Positions 6,724 to 13,467 of a stretch of DNA of 13,467 nt are shown piece after piece. The position numbers and the translations under genes were made by a program. Location: contig JALLAP010000376.1 in NCBI GenBank assembly GCA_036939355.1, forward strand, positions 1-13,467. Reading direction: 5' to 3'. Each line of letters starts with the position of its first letter. Positions within the stretch are counted from its first letter, which is position 1. The stretch is from Thalassiosira profunda (Eukaryota > Bacillariophyta > Thalassiosirophyceae > Thalassiosirales > Thalassiosiraceae). Below the pieces are notes generated by a model that worked only from the letters and a program-made list of their open reading frames with translations, ran no database searches and was not told the origin of the DNA.

Positions 6724-8244
6724 ATGGCAGCAAGGTCGTCCGTCCATCGGCTCCTCCGCGATGCCTCCCGCCGCGGCCTCGCCGGCTCCGCGAGGGGCGC
6801 CCCGAGCGCTCTGTCGTCGGGCGCCTTTGTTCCAGCATTGCAATTGCAATCCGCTCGCTGCTATTCTCACACCCCTGCCGCGCTCAAGAAGGCGTGGGAT
6901 CCCAGCCTCGACGAATACAAATACTGGAATCGTGAGACGTCGAAGGTGAGGATTGCTTCGCTGCATTGCCTCTTGTTTGTTTTGCCCTTTGCCTCACTGC
7001 ATTTGCATCTTATGTGCACACAGCACGGGGAGGCGTCCTACGTCCTCGACATGTCGCCCGAGAGTATCCAGAAGGAGGCGCGGATCCTCTGCCTCGCGGC
7101 CGCCGACGACGTGGCCAACAGCCCGCTGACCGACCCGGGGAACAAGCTGCCCTTCGGGTCGAAGTTGCTGCACACCGGAATTGAGCCATCGGATTTCCCC
7201 GACGCTCTGGCCGACGAGAGTCCGAACGTTCTGTTCGTCTCGCCCAGCTGTCCGCACGCGAGGCTGCAGCTGCCACTGATACTGCACAAGTTTCCATCTA
7301 TCGAATGGATTCACGTGAGGTCGGCGGGCATCGATTTCCTGGAGTCGGAGGAGCTTCCGGGCGTGACGAAGAAGGGTCTCGTCATGACCAACGCCAAGGG
7401 GCAGTTCTCCTCTTCGCTTGCCGAATATGCAATGATGGCGTGCAGCTATTTCGCCAAAGACATTCCGCGCCTCTTGGCGCAAAAGGGCGCGAAAGTATGG
7501 CACGACTTTGACATCGAGGAATTGCGCGGGAAAACGATGGGCATCGTGGGCTACGGAGATATTGGTCGCGCCACCGCCAAGCTTGCGTCGACGTACGGCA
7601 TGAAGGTCGTGGCGCTCCGTCGGAATCCGAGCAAATCGGAGCACGATCCTATCTGCGACGAAGTTTTTGGTACAGGAAAGTTAAGCCTGCAGAAGCTGAT
7701 GTCGATCTCCGATTACGTGGTGTGCTCGGCGCCGTCGACTGTGGAAACGAGAGGCATGGTGAATGCAGATGCCTTTAAGGCCGCGAAGAACAATCAGGTC
7801 TTCATCAATCTCGGGAGAGGTCCGGTGATCGATGAGGAGGCATTGGTGGAATCGCTCTCTAGTGGAAGGCTTCGAGGTGCTGCACTCGACGTATTCTCCA
7901 TCGAGCCGGTAAGTTTGGACTGTGCTGGCATTTGTGCACGAATTGTCGTCTGCCATTGCTCACCTCCATTCGCCGCAAAGCTACCAAGCGACAACCCGTT
8001 GTGGGAAATGGAGAATGTATTGATTAGGTGAGAACCAAACTGGTGAAGAATGCCCAATGAATCGAGATTGCATCTGATGAACATCTCACCACACTTACTC
8101 TTATTCATATTCAGTCCGCACAACATGGACAAAACGGCAACCTTCATGCATGAGGCAACCGAATTTTTCGTGCAAGAGAACCTTCCGAGATTCATGTTGG
8201 GGGACACTTTACTCAATCCTGTCGACGGAAGCCTCGGATATTAA
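6724..8244 (+). CDS. D-isomer-specific 2-hydroxyacid dehydrogenase family protein
   Basis: Four exons, 6724-6945, 7024-7908, 7981-8027 and 8115-8244, encode 427 residues. Family members reduce 2-keto acids or oxidise D-2-hydroxy acids with NAD(P). The nucleotide-binding motif is GIVGYGDIGRA (247-257). The catalytic set is complete once spliced: R338 in INLGRGPVIDEEAL, E368 in DVFSIEP, and H387 in the ISPHN segment created by joining exons 3 and 4. The N-terminus (MAARSSVHRLLRDASRRGLAG, rich in Arg, Ser and Ala with no acidic residue before D13) resembles a mitochondrial presequence, so a mitochondrial site is inferred. The substrate is not deducible; glyoxylate/hydroxypyruvate-type reductases are plausible relatives. 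It is convergent with the aspartate kinase (198 bp between stops). Confidence 0.9.
6946..7023 (+). other. Dehydrogenase intron 1 (78 bp)
   Basis: The intron runs from GTGAGG to CACACAG in phase 0 between Lys74 and His75. Its length is a multiple of three and it has no in-frame stop. Retention would insert 26 mostly hydrophobic residues. Confidence 0.75.
7909..7980 (+). other. Dehydrogenase intron 2 (72 bp)
   Basis: The intron runs from GTAAGT to CGCAAAG in phase 0 and splits the conserved EP-LPSDNPLW segment of the family. It is a multiple of three and free of in-frame stops, so retention would insert 24 residues next to the catalytic Glu. Confidence 0.88.
8028..8114 (+). other. Dehydrogenase intron 3 (87 bp)
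   Basis: The intron runs from GTGAGA to TATTCAG, and the Ser codon of ISPHN is split AG|T. An in-frame TGA occurs at the donor, so retention would truncate the protein just before the catalytic His. Confidence 0.9.
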
Positions 8245-8442
8245 TGGCGAGAGGGGTGCCAGGTTTTGGATGCGAGGCGCGTTAGTGATGCTGTTGCAAG
8301 CGCTCCTACTTAACTTTTGACAACTACTGGAGCCATAGGGGCGATATGGTCTTTGCAATGTGAAGTAAGTAGTAACAACTAGAACAAGATGCTGTGTACA
8401 AAACTCTGTGCGGCTTCGACGGTCACAGATTGCTTCCACTTC

Positions 8443-10377
8443 TTATTGGATGACGCCTCCCTCTACCACGCCGACGTCGCACTGACCCTCGAAGAAGCAC
8501 GCGTGCAGCCGCAATATTGCATCGTCGATCTGGTCCTCTCTGACGATGAAACTGATGTTCACCTTCGAGGCTCCCTGACTCATCATTTCGACCTGGATGC
8601 CATTGGCACTGAACGACCGAAACACGGTGGCAAGCGTATCCGAACTCCTGCTCACGTCTGTGATAAGAGTCAATATCGCACGGTCCTGGTGCAAATTCAC
8701 CTCGGCGAAAGAGCTCAGGTCTTCGCACAGCGCATCAATATCCTTCTGGTTCTGCTTCTTGTCGAGGGTCACGGAAACGGAGACCTCCGACGAGGCGAGG
8801 ACGTCCACCGAGATTTTGTTCTTCTCGAAGTCGGCGAACACCGCTCCAAGAAAGCCGTAAGCGCCAAGCATTTGCAACGATTGGATATCCATCAATGTCA
8901 CGCCCCTCTTGCACGTGATGGCCGTAACCATTCGATCAGGGTTGCCCTCCTTGTCGATGACCGAGCCGGGAGCGGGCGGGTTGTACGAATTCTTCACGCG
9001 AACGGGAATGTCGGCTTTGAGGGCGGGCTGCATCGCGATGGGATGGAGCACCTGCGCGCCAAAGTAAGCCAACTCGGACGCCTCCTCGTACGACACTTGC
9101 GACACCGGAATGGCGTTCTTCACGAGGCGCGGGTCGGCCGTCAAAATGCCATCCACGTCCTTCCACACCTGCACTTCGTCCACTCCAATGGCGGCTCCGA
9201 TGGCGGTGGCGGTCAAGTCGGAGCCGCCGCGGCCGAGGGTCGTTATTCTCCCCTTGGTGTTGTGCCCAATGAATCCGGTCACCACCGCCACCACATTCGG
9301 ATCAATCCGGCTCGAGAAGCGCTCCTGAATCGAATCGATGGCGTCCGGCAACAACTTGGCGTCTCCGTAATTGTCGTCCGTCAGCACGCCCACGTCCCAC
9401 GCGTCGAACGCCTGCGCCGGAACTCCAATCTGGTTCAGCCGCGCCGCCATGATCCTCACGCTGCACCGCTCGCCGTAGCTGACCAGCTGGTCCAGGCTCT
9501 TCGGACTCAGCTCCTGGATCAATTTGACGCCGTTGAGCATGTCCTCGCATTCCTGCAGCAGGTGCTCGATTTCGGACCGCGTCCGCTCCGGGAGGTCGAA
9601 CTCATCGCACGTGGTCATGTGGAGGGTGCGCAGCGCCGTGACGTCGACGCGGCCCTCGAGGGCGAGCTCGCCGGCCGCGAGGAGGGAATTGGTCGTTTTC
9701 CCCATTGCCGAGCAGATGACTGCGGTGGATGAACCACAGAGGTATGAGTGATATTGTAGAGCAGAAATTGTGCACAGCATCATGTGAGTACGTGATTTTG
9801 ATATATACATGCAAAGCACACCTCAGCGCAACAATCACTCACCCGCCCGCGGCCTGACCGGAACCTCGTCGCTCTCGCTCCCGTCCTCCTTCGGCGGGGG
9901 CCGAATCCGATCCTTGATCAAGTGCGCCACCCGGTCCACCCGCTCGGCGTTCGCCAAGCTGCTCCCCCCGAACTTCATTGTGACGTCGATCGCTTTGGTG
10001 GCCTGCGATCCCGGACGGTTGCCGTTGGAGATGCGGCGGGCGTTCATCCCCGACTTGTACGAGGTGAGCGTTTGGGAGGGCTCGTCGTCGTCGTCGTCTC
10101 TGGAGATGGAGGTGGCATCATCGGCTAGGGAGGCCGCCTCGTCGTCGTCATCGGCTTCCTCGTTGTCATCGTCGGCCATGCGCAGTACGTGGCGCTGATA
10201 TCTGGCATGGCGGACGCGGCCCCGAGGGGCGAGGGGGTGCACCGCCGCCGGGGCGAGGGGTCGGTGCACCTGAGTTTTTGCAGGGATGTGGAACGCGTCG
10301 CTTTCATTTTGCAGGGCGGCCAGCGCCGCAAGGAGGAGGGCGGCGAGGCCGCCGCCGCTTCTTCTGTCGATGGGCAT
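8443..10377 (-). CDS. Plastid-targeted monofunctional aspartate kinase
   Basis: Two exons, 10377-9843 and 9719-8443, encode 603 residues. The enzyme phosphorylates L-aspartate, the first step towards Lys, Thr, Met and Ile. The catalytic domain shows KFGGSS (135-140), VICSAMGKTTN across the splice (179-189), LGRGGSD (340-346) and VWKDVDGILTADPR (363-376). Two ACT domains follow (about 445-520 and 525-597), the usual site of feedback control by Lys or Thr. There is no homoserine dehydrogenase domain. The N-terminus has a hydrophobic core (GLAALLLAALAAL), then ESDA|FHIP with F29 at the predicted cleavage point and a basic, Pro-rich stretch: an ASAFAP-like bipartite leader for import into the stroma. 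An acidic, Asp-rich linker (68-102) precedes the kinase. An in-frame TAA 15 nt upstream fixes the start at 10377. Confidence 0.94.
9720..9842 (-). other. Aspartate kinase intron (123 bp)
   Basis: On the minus strand it runs GTGAGTGATTG to CCACCGCAG. Removal joins G|TC into a Val codon and gives the family segment AVICSAMGKTTN. An in-frame TGA near the donor would truncate an unspliced product. Confidence 0.93.
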
Positions 10378-10526
10378 GCTGGTGCTTCGTTACTGGGGCG
10401 TCGATGCCGATTTTATGGGCAATGCCGACGAAGGAGGAAGCCGAACGCTGCAACTAACTCCGGGATTTTGTGTTTGTGTCACTTTGTGTGGTTGCGTGAA
10501 AATGCCGAGACTTGCTTGCTTTTGGC

Positions 10527-10649
10527 ATTGTGGCGCGGCAGCTGCTGCCTACGCCGGCCTTGCTTCATCATGAGGATAAAGTTATCTAGTTTTGAATAGC
10601 TCCAACTTACTTTATGTCAGGCTGGACTTTTGGCGGGATGAAAGGGGGA
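10527..10649. repeat. Direct repeat, copy A
   Basis: This is the first copy of a duplicated non-coding block. It shares with copy B the 5' part (ATTGTGGCGCGGCAGCTGCT onward, nearly identical for about 40 bp) and the 3' part (AATAGCTCCA, then TTTATGTCAGGCTGGACTTT through GGCGGG). The middle has diverged. Confidence 0.88.
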
Positions 10650-10685
10650 AAAGGTTCTTCTCAGTCACAAGGGGGTCAAGCTCTT

Positions 10686-10813
10686 ATTGTGGCGCGGCAG
10701 CTGCTGCCTGCGCCGGCCTTGCTTCCCATGTTGTTTGATCAGAATAGAATTATTTCCAAATAGCTCCACCTTCGTTTATGTCAGGCTGGACTTTTGGCGG
10801 GGCGAAAGAGGGA
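10686..10813. repeat. Direct repeat, copy B
   Basis: This is the second copy of the block, offset by 159 bp at its left end and 164 bp at its right end because of small indels. It ends about 126 bp before the ATG of F-box-like copy 2, so it could contribute to that gene's promoter or 5' UTR. Confidence 0.88.
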
Positions 10814-10939
10814 CGAAGATCGCAACTTTCTTCAGAGCGGCAGTTCAGGGTTAGTGCAGCTACTGCGTAGGCAGGATTTTTCTCCACCAGCGCCGCGGGG
10901 TGTTGTCTCTCCCCAGCTCCCCTCCTTCAGGACCGGACC

Positions 10940-12331
10940 ATGGACGACGGGCTCAATCGACACGTCAAGAGGCAGAGGCGGGCCGCTGCAGCAGCTGAGG
11001 GGCGGCTGCCGCCGGAGGTTTTCGTGGCGGTCGGTGCATACTGCTGCCGGAGCTCGCTCGATGCGCTGAGGTGCACTTCGAAGCAGATTCGCATTGTTTG
11101 CAGCGGGCTGCCCAAGCCGTGGCCCACGAACCGTGGCTGCCCGCTCGTCGGGATGGTGTGCCCGGATAATGGAGACATTCCGGAAGAGCCGGAGGACGAT
11201 GATAGCTGGTATGACGATTACGAAGAACGGCCAGAGTACAAACAATGGCTCGCAGAGTTGCAGTCCATTACACCGCCCCCGAGCGGACTTATCATGTTCC
11301 ATGACTCTCCAGGCCCTTCGTTGCTGACAATCAATAATGAGGGCATATGCATTGATTTTGAGGAGAACAAAAAGCTCAAACCACGCGTATTGCAGGTGTG
11401 GAGTAAAGAATGGGGATTGGTGCATGAAGAGAAAAAACCCTACGCCACGAGCCCGGCACTTTCTCCTCCCCTCGGGGATTTTGGCAGGCAATTTATGATA
11501 TTCCCTGTGTATTGGCCGCCTAGAGATGTGGGTGTTCGTATAGTCGAAATGGTTCCTCAATCGCAGGAGAAGAAGCAAATCATCCAGAAGCTTTCCCTTC
11601 CAAACGAGCAACATCAACATCCGGAGAACATCAAGTGCGCAGGTGGGAGTGACGATCCGTGTCTGATATTTATGGATCGCAGCGAGAGCGCCGTGAAGAT
11701 GTGCAAGATATCGCTTGAAGGGGAATGGTTGGTTTTAACTGAACCAGTCCAGCTTGTCTCTGATCCTAGCCGCACAGGGGATCTCAACACGCGACGGAGC
11801 AGCCTGGCGGTTGATTCGAGGAGGGGCATCATTGTATTCTCCTACGATTTCGAGGATGCGTCCATAAATATCTACGACATGAAGCGCAATGTGACAGTTG
11901 CTGTGCCCGTCCCCGAGGGAGCTGGCTGGATACGCGACGTCGAGTTTTCTCCAGATGGAAAGATGCTGGTGGTGGCCCATCGCACTTTTTCCTACCGCTC
12001 ATATCTACCCGGAAACAGAGAGGAATCAACAAGCTGCGCCATATCTATCTATGATTTCGATGTCGATTGCATCGAAAGCATGCCACAGCGTCGACCAAAG
12101 TATTTTCGCATTGAAGACTGCGGGTATTTCAACAAAGTTGCCTTTTCACCAAAGGGGAACATGCTGTCATTCCGCTGGCATCCTCATGGTTACAAGACGT
12201 CACTTTTTGGGCGCGATGAAAGGGTGGGATTGATCGATCTTTCTCCGCTGAAAGAATGCAGCAGTGGTGACCAAATCAGTATTGAGGTATTGAGCGAGGT
12301 TGCACAGTGGGAGACGTTTGTTCGGTCCTGA
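10940..12331 (+). CDS. F-box-like / beta-propeller-like protein, copy 2
   Basis: This intronless gene encodes 463 residues and is collinear with the gene at 254. Shared blocks include KRQRRA, CCRSSLDAL..TSKQIR, KPWPTN.GCPLV, LQ.WSKEWGLV, GGSDDPCLIFM.R.ESAVK, RRSSLAVD and EFSPDGK.LVVAH. Both proteins end in AQWE.F.RS. The F-box-like stretch is residues 23-51 (LPPEVFVAVGAYCCRSS onward) and an acidic Tyr-rich segment follows (82-100). Propeller-like strands occur at 334-347 and 400-410. It differs from copy 1 in a shorter acidic region, a lysine-rich insert near 141-148, and an 18-residue insert after VVAH containing Tyr, Arg and Ser. The function is unknown; a role as an SCF-type adaptor is inferred from the F-box-like motif only. 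The start is the first ATG in frame (gaccATGG). Confidence 0.82.
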   Translation: MDDGLNRHVKRQRRAAAAAEGRLPPEVFVAVGAYCCRSSLDALRCTSKQIRIVCSGLPKPWPTNRGCPLVGMVCPDNGDIPEEPEDDDSWYDDYEERPEYKQWLAELQSITPPPSGLIMFHDSPGPSLLTINNEGICIDFEENKKLKPRVLQVWSKEWGLVHEEKKPYATSPALSPPLGDFGRQFMIFPVYWPPRDVGVRIVEMVPQSQEKKQIIQKLSLPNEQHQHPENIKCAGGSDDPCLIFMDRSESAVKMCKISLEGEWLVLTEPVQLVSDPSRTGDLNTRRSSLAVDSRRGIIVFSYDFEDASINIYDMKRNVTVAVPVPEGAGWIRDVEFSPDGKMLVVAHRTFSYRSYLPGNREESTSCAISIYDFDVDCIESMPQRRPKYFRIEDCGYFNKVAFSPKGNMLSFRWHPHGYKTSLFGRDERVGLIDLSPLKECSSGDQISIEVLSEVAQWETFVRS

Positions 12332-12517
12332 CTTCGATTGCGGCCTTGTCGAGTGCGAAGGACCTTCTCGTGTCCACCAACCCGGGCGACAACTCGTAAA
12401 CTCTGGTTGCATCTGCTAAGTAAGTATCCGCTGTTCTGTTTCATGGCATTCTATTTCAGCCCAAGATGAGGTCATCTTTAAGCTATTGCACCAAGCTGCA
12501 CCACCCCACCTAGGTAT
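12332..12517. other. 3' region between convergent genes with a possible mini-intron
   Basis: The 186 bp between the stops of F-box-like copy 2 and the de-epoxidase has no gene. On the plus strand, GTAAGTATCC at 12420 and CTATTTCAG ending at 12459 would define a 40-bp 3'-UTR intron. It is shorter than every other intron here, so it may be chance. Confidence 0.3.
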
Positions 12518-13467
12518 CTATCTGCCCCCTCCGCCAAAGATCTTCTTCACGTCAGAGAAAATCTCCTTTTCTACCTCCACTATCTCCTCTTCCACTTGCT
12601 CCACATCCTTCACGATCTCCTTCTCTACCTTGACCACGTCCTTGACAATCTCCTTTTCAACCTGCCCGACTGTTTTATGGATGGGACATCCACCATTAAC
12701 ACATCTGATCCAAACAATATGAATGACAATCAACACAAACAAATGTTAACTCACTGTCCTTCGCCAACTCCTGCTCGAACTGCACCGCCTTGTCCTCGAT
12801 CTTCTTCACCGCCTTTTCTGCCGCCTTCTCCGCCACCCCCACCTCGTTGCTCGCCGCCGTCCGCGCCAGCACCGCCTGCTGCTGCAATTGCTTCTCCGTC
12901 TGAATCGCCATCTTCCCCGCGAACTTCTCCCGCAAGATCACCTCCTCGCCCTTCTCCAATGCCTTGCACGTGTTGTCCGTGACGTCGAAATCCTTGTCGA
13001 AGTCGAAGTTGACTTTCTTGGCCGCCTCGCGGAGGCGGGGCCGCAGCGATTCCGGCAGCTTGGCATCGCGGGTGTAGACGACGGCGCCGCCGTAGCCGAT
13101 CCAGGCGTCGTTCTCGCCGCGGAAGTAGACGAAGGCGAAGGGGGGCACGCCCTCCTTGTTGTCGTCGGCGGCGTAGTCGACGATGTACCAGTCGTCTTGG
13201 TAGTGCTGCAGGCAGTATTGACGGCGATGAGTGAGCGAAGAATGCCACGAAATGCAATCTTCTGCAATCATATCATTCGTCGTATCATGTGCGCTAAAAC
13301 ACTCACCAAGTAATCGTTGTCGTGGTTGATCAAGTGCGCCGGGTTCTTCGGGTCCTGGTAAAACTCCTGCACGGCGTCCCGCGTGAAGAACTCCCCGTCC
13401 GGCTCCTCGATACGCCAATTCAGCTTCCCGAAGAACTTCCCGGGGGCCGTCTCCGTGAAGAAGTGCA
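12518..13467 (-). CDS. Violaxanthin de-epoxidase, C-terminal part (partial)
   Basis: The gene runs off the right edge. The visible exons are 13467-13307, 13205-12755 and 12669-12518, encoding about 254 residues. The enzyme is a lumenal lipocalin that removes epoxide groups from xanthophylls using ascorbate when the lumen acidifies. Family signatures are WRIEEPDGEFFTRDAVQ, HDNDYL|HYQDDWYIVDY across the first splice, FVYFRGENDAWIGYGGAVVY and DNTCKALEKGEE. The Cys-rich N-terminal domain and leader lie outside the window. After the lipocalin domain comes an Ala/Glu/Lys-rich helix equivalent to the family's Glu-rich tail. The last exon then encodes 11-residue amphipathic repeats and ends in GGGGR. 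Whether it is the de-epoxidase proper or a VDE-like paralogue cannot be settled without the N-terminus. Confidence 0.92.
12524..12663 (-). repeat. Amphipathic 11-residue repeats in the de-epoxidase tail
   Basis: The last exon encodes consecutive units related to VEKEIVKDVxx, with spacings of 11, 11, 7 and 11 residues. Val and Ile alternate with Glu/Lys pairs. The nucleotide sequence repeats too, with ATCTCCTTYTC-type motifs on the plus strand, so the array probably grew by short tandem duplication. Confidence 0.75.
12670..12754 (-). other. Violaxanthin de-epoxidase last intron (85 bp)
   Basis: It runs GTGAGTTAAC to ATAAAACAG on the minus strand. It splits an Ile codon (A|TC) and places the 11-residue repeat array in its own exon. 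Retention would replace the array with a short Cys-containing tail ending at 12696. Confidence 0.85.
13206..13306 (-). other. Violaxanthin de-epoxidase intron (101 bp)
   Basis: It runs GTGAGTGTTT to ACTGCCTGCAG on the minus strand in phase 0. Removal joins DNDYL to HYQDDWYI, a contiguous block in plant and algal violaxanthin de-epoxidases. Confidence 0.93.

Larger units (their letters stand above)
10378..10939. promoter_or_regulatory. Shared 5' region of aspartate kinase and F-box-like copy 2
   Basis: This 562-bp space lies between divergent genes and has no credible coding sequence. It is dominated by a tandem duplication (10527-10649 and 10686-10813, annotated separately). The remaining parts show no RNA gene or clear core promoter motif. 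Short open frames here do not resemble known proteins and are interrupted within the repeat. Confidence 0.5.

Noticed and set aside
6946..8114. Reading the dehydrogenase as one continuous frame with a stop after ENVLIR, that is, a truncated enzyme
   Set aside because: Canonical splice sites restore EPLPSDNPLW and ISPHN, the family's expected segments including the catalytic His.
8389..9732. A 447-codon open frame on the plus strand opposite the aspartate kinase
   Set aside because: It lies wholly antisense to a recognised kinase, shows no domain, and results from codon bias that keeps the complementary frame open.
12751..13267. Overlapping Arg/Gly-rich and Ser/Thr-rich frames opposite or out of frame with the de-epoxidase
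   Set aside because: They are frame shadows of the spliced de-epoxidase exons, with low-complexity translations and no known motif.
1..13467. Prokaryotic operon, CRISPR array, tRNA/rRNA gene or transposon
   Set aside because: Spliceosomal introns, organelle-targeting leaders and alternating genes indicate nuclear DNA; no regularly spaced repeats, cloverleaf, transposase or terminal inverted repeats were found by reading.

Overview
This window is nuclear DNA from a photosynthetic eukaryote with a complex, secondary red-type plastid. A stramenopile such as a diatom or a close relative fits best, but the species cannot be named from the sequence. Three observations support this. (1) Four genes are interrupted by short GT-AG introns (72 to 310 bp), and their reading frames join exactly across them. 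(2) Two proteins, the HSP70 and the aspartate kinase, begin with a signal peptide followed by a basic, Ser/Pro-containing stretch, with an aromatic residue at the predicted cleavage point. This is the bipartite (ASAFAP-like) leader used to enter four-membrane plastids. (3) The last gene is a violaxanthin de-epoxidase, a xanthophyll-cycle enzyme. There is no sign of bacterial operons, ribosome binding sites, CRISPR arrays, tRNA genes or transposases.

The genes alternate strand without exception. From left to right they are: the start of a signal-peptide protein running off the left edge (-); an F-box/beta-propeller-like protein (+); an HSP70 with a secretory leader and a C-terminal EEVD (-); a histidine phosphatase with a signal peptide (+); its paralogue without one (-); a D-2-hydroxyacid dehydrogenase with a mitochondrial-like presequence (+); a plastid-targeted monofunctional aspartate kinase (-); a second F-box/beta-propeller-like protein paralogous to the first (+); and the C-terminal part of violaxanthin de-epoxidase running off the right edge (-). 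Every intergenic space is therefore either a shared 5' region (69-253, 4336-4811, 6556-6723, 10378-10939) or a shared 3' region (1715-1832, 5706-5739, 8245-8442, 12332-12517).

Two local duplications shaped the locus. The two F-box-like genes are in direct orientation about 9 kb apart. The two phosphatases are an inverted, tail-to-tail pair whose stop codons lie only 34 bp apart. A 125-bp non-coding block is also tandemly duplicated upstream of the second F-box-like gene.

The genes do not form one pathway. Three products are linked to the plastid: the aspartate kinase (first step of Lys/Thr/Met synthesis), the de-epoxidase (photoprotection) and probably the HSP70. The best candidate for something unusual is the HSP70, which combines a secretory/plastid leader with the cytosolic EEVD tail. 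That is what is expected of a chaperone from the engulfed alga's former cytosol, re-targeted to the periplastidal compartment. The F-box-like pair is the least characterised family in the window.
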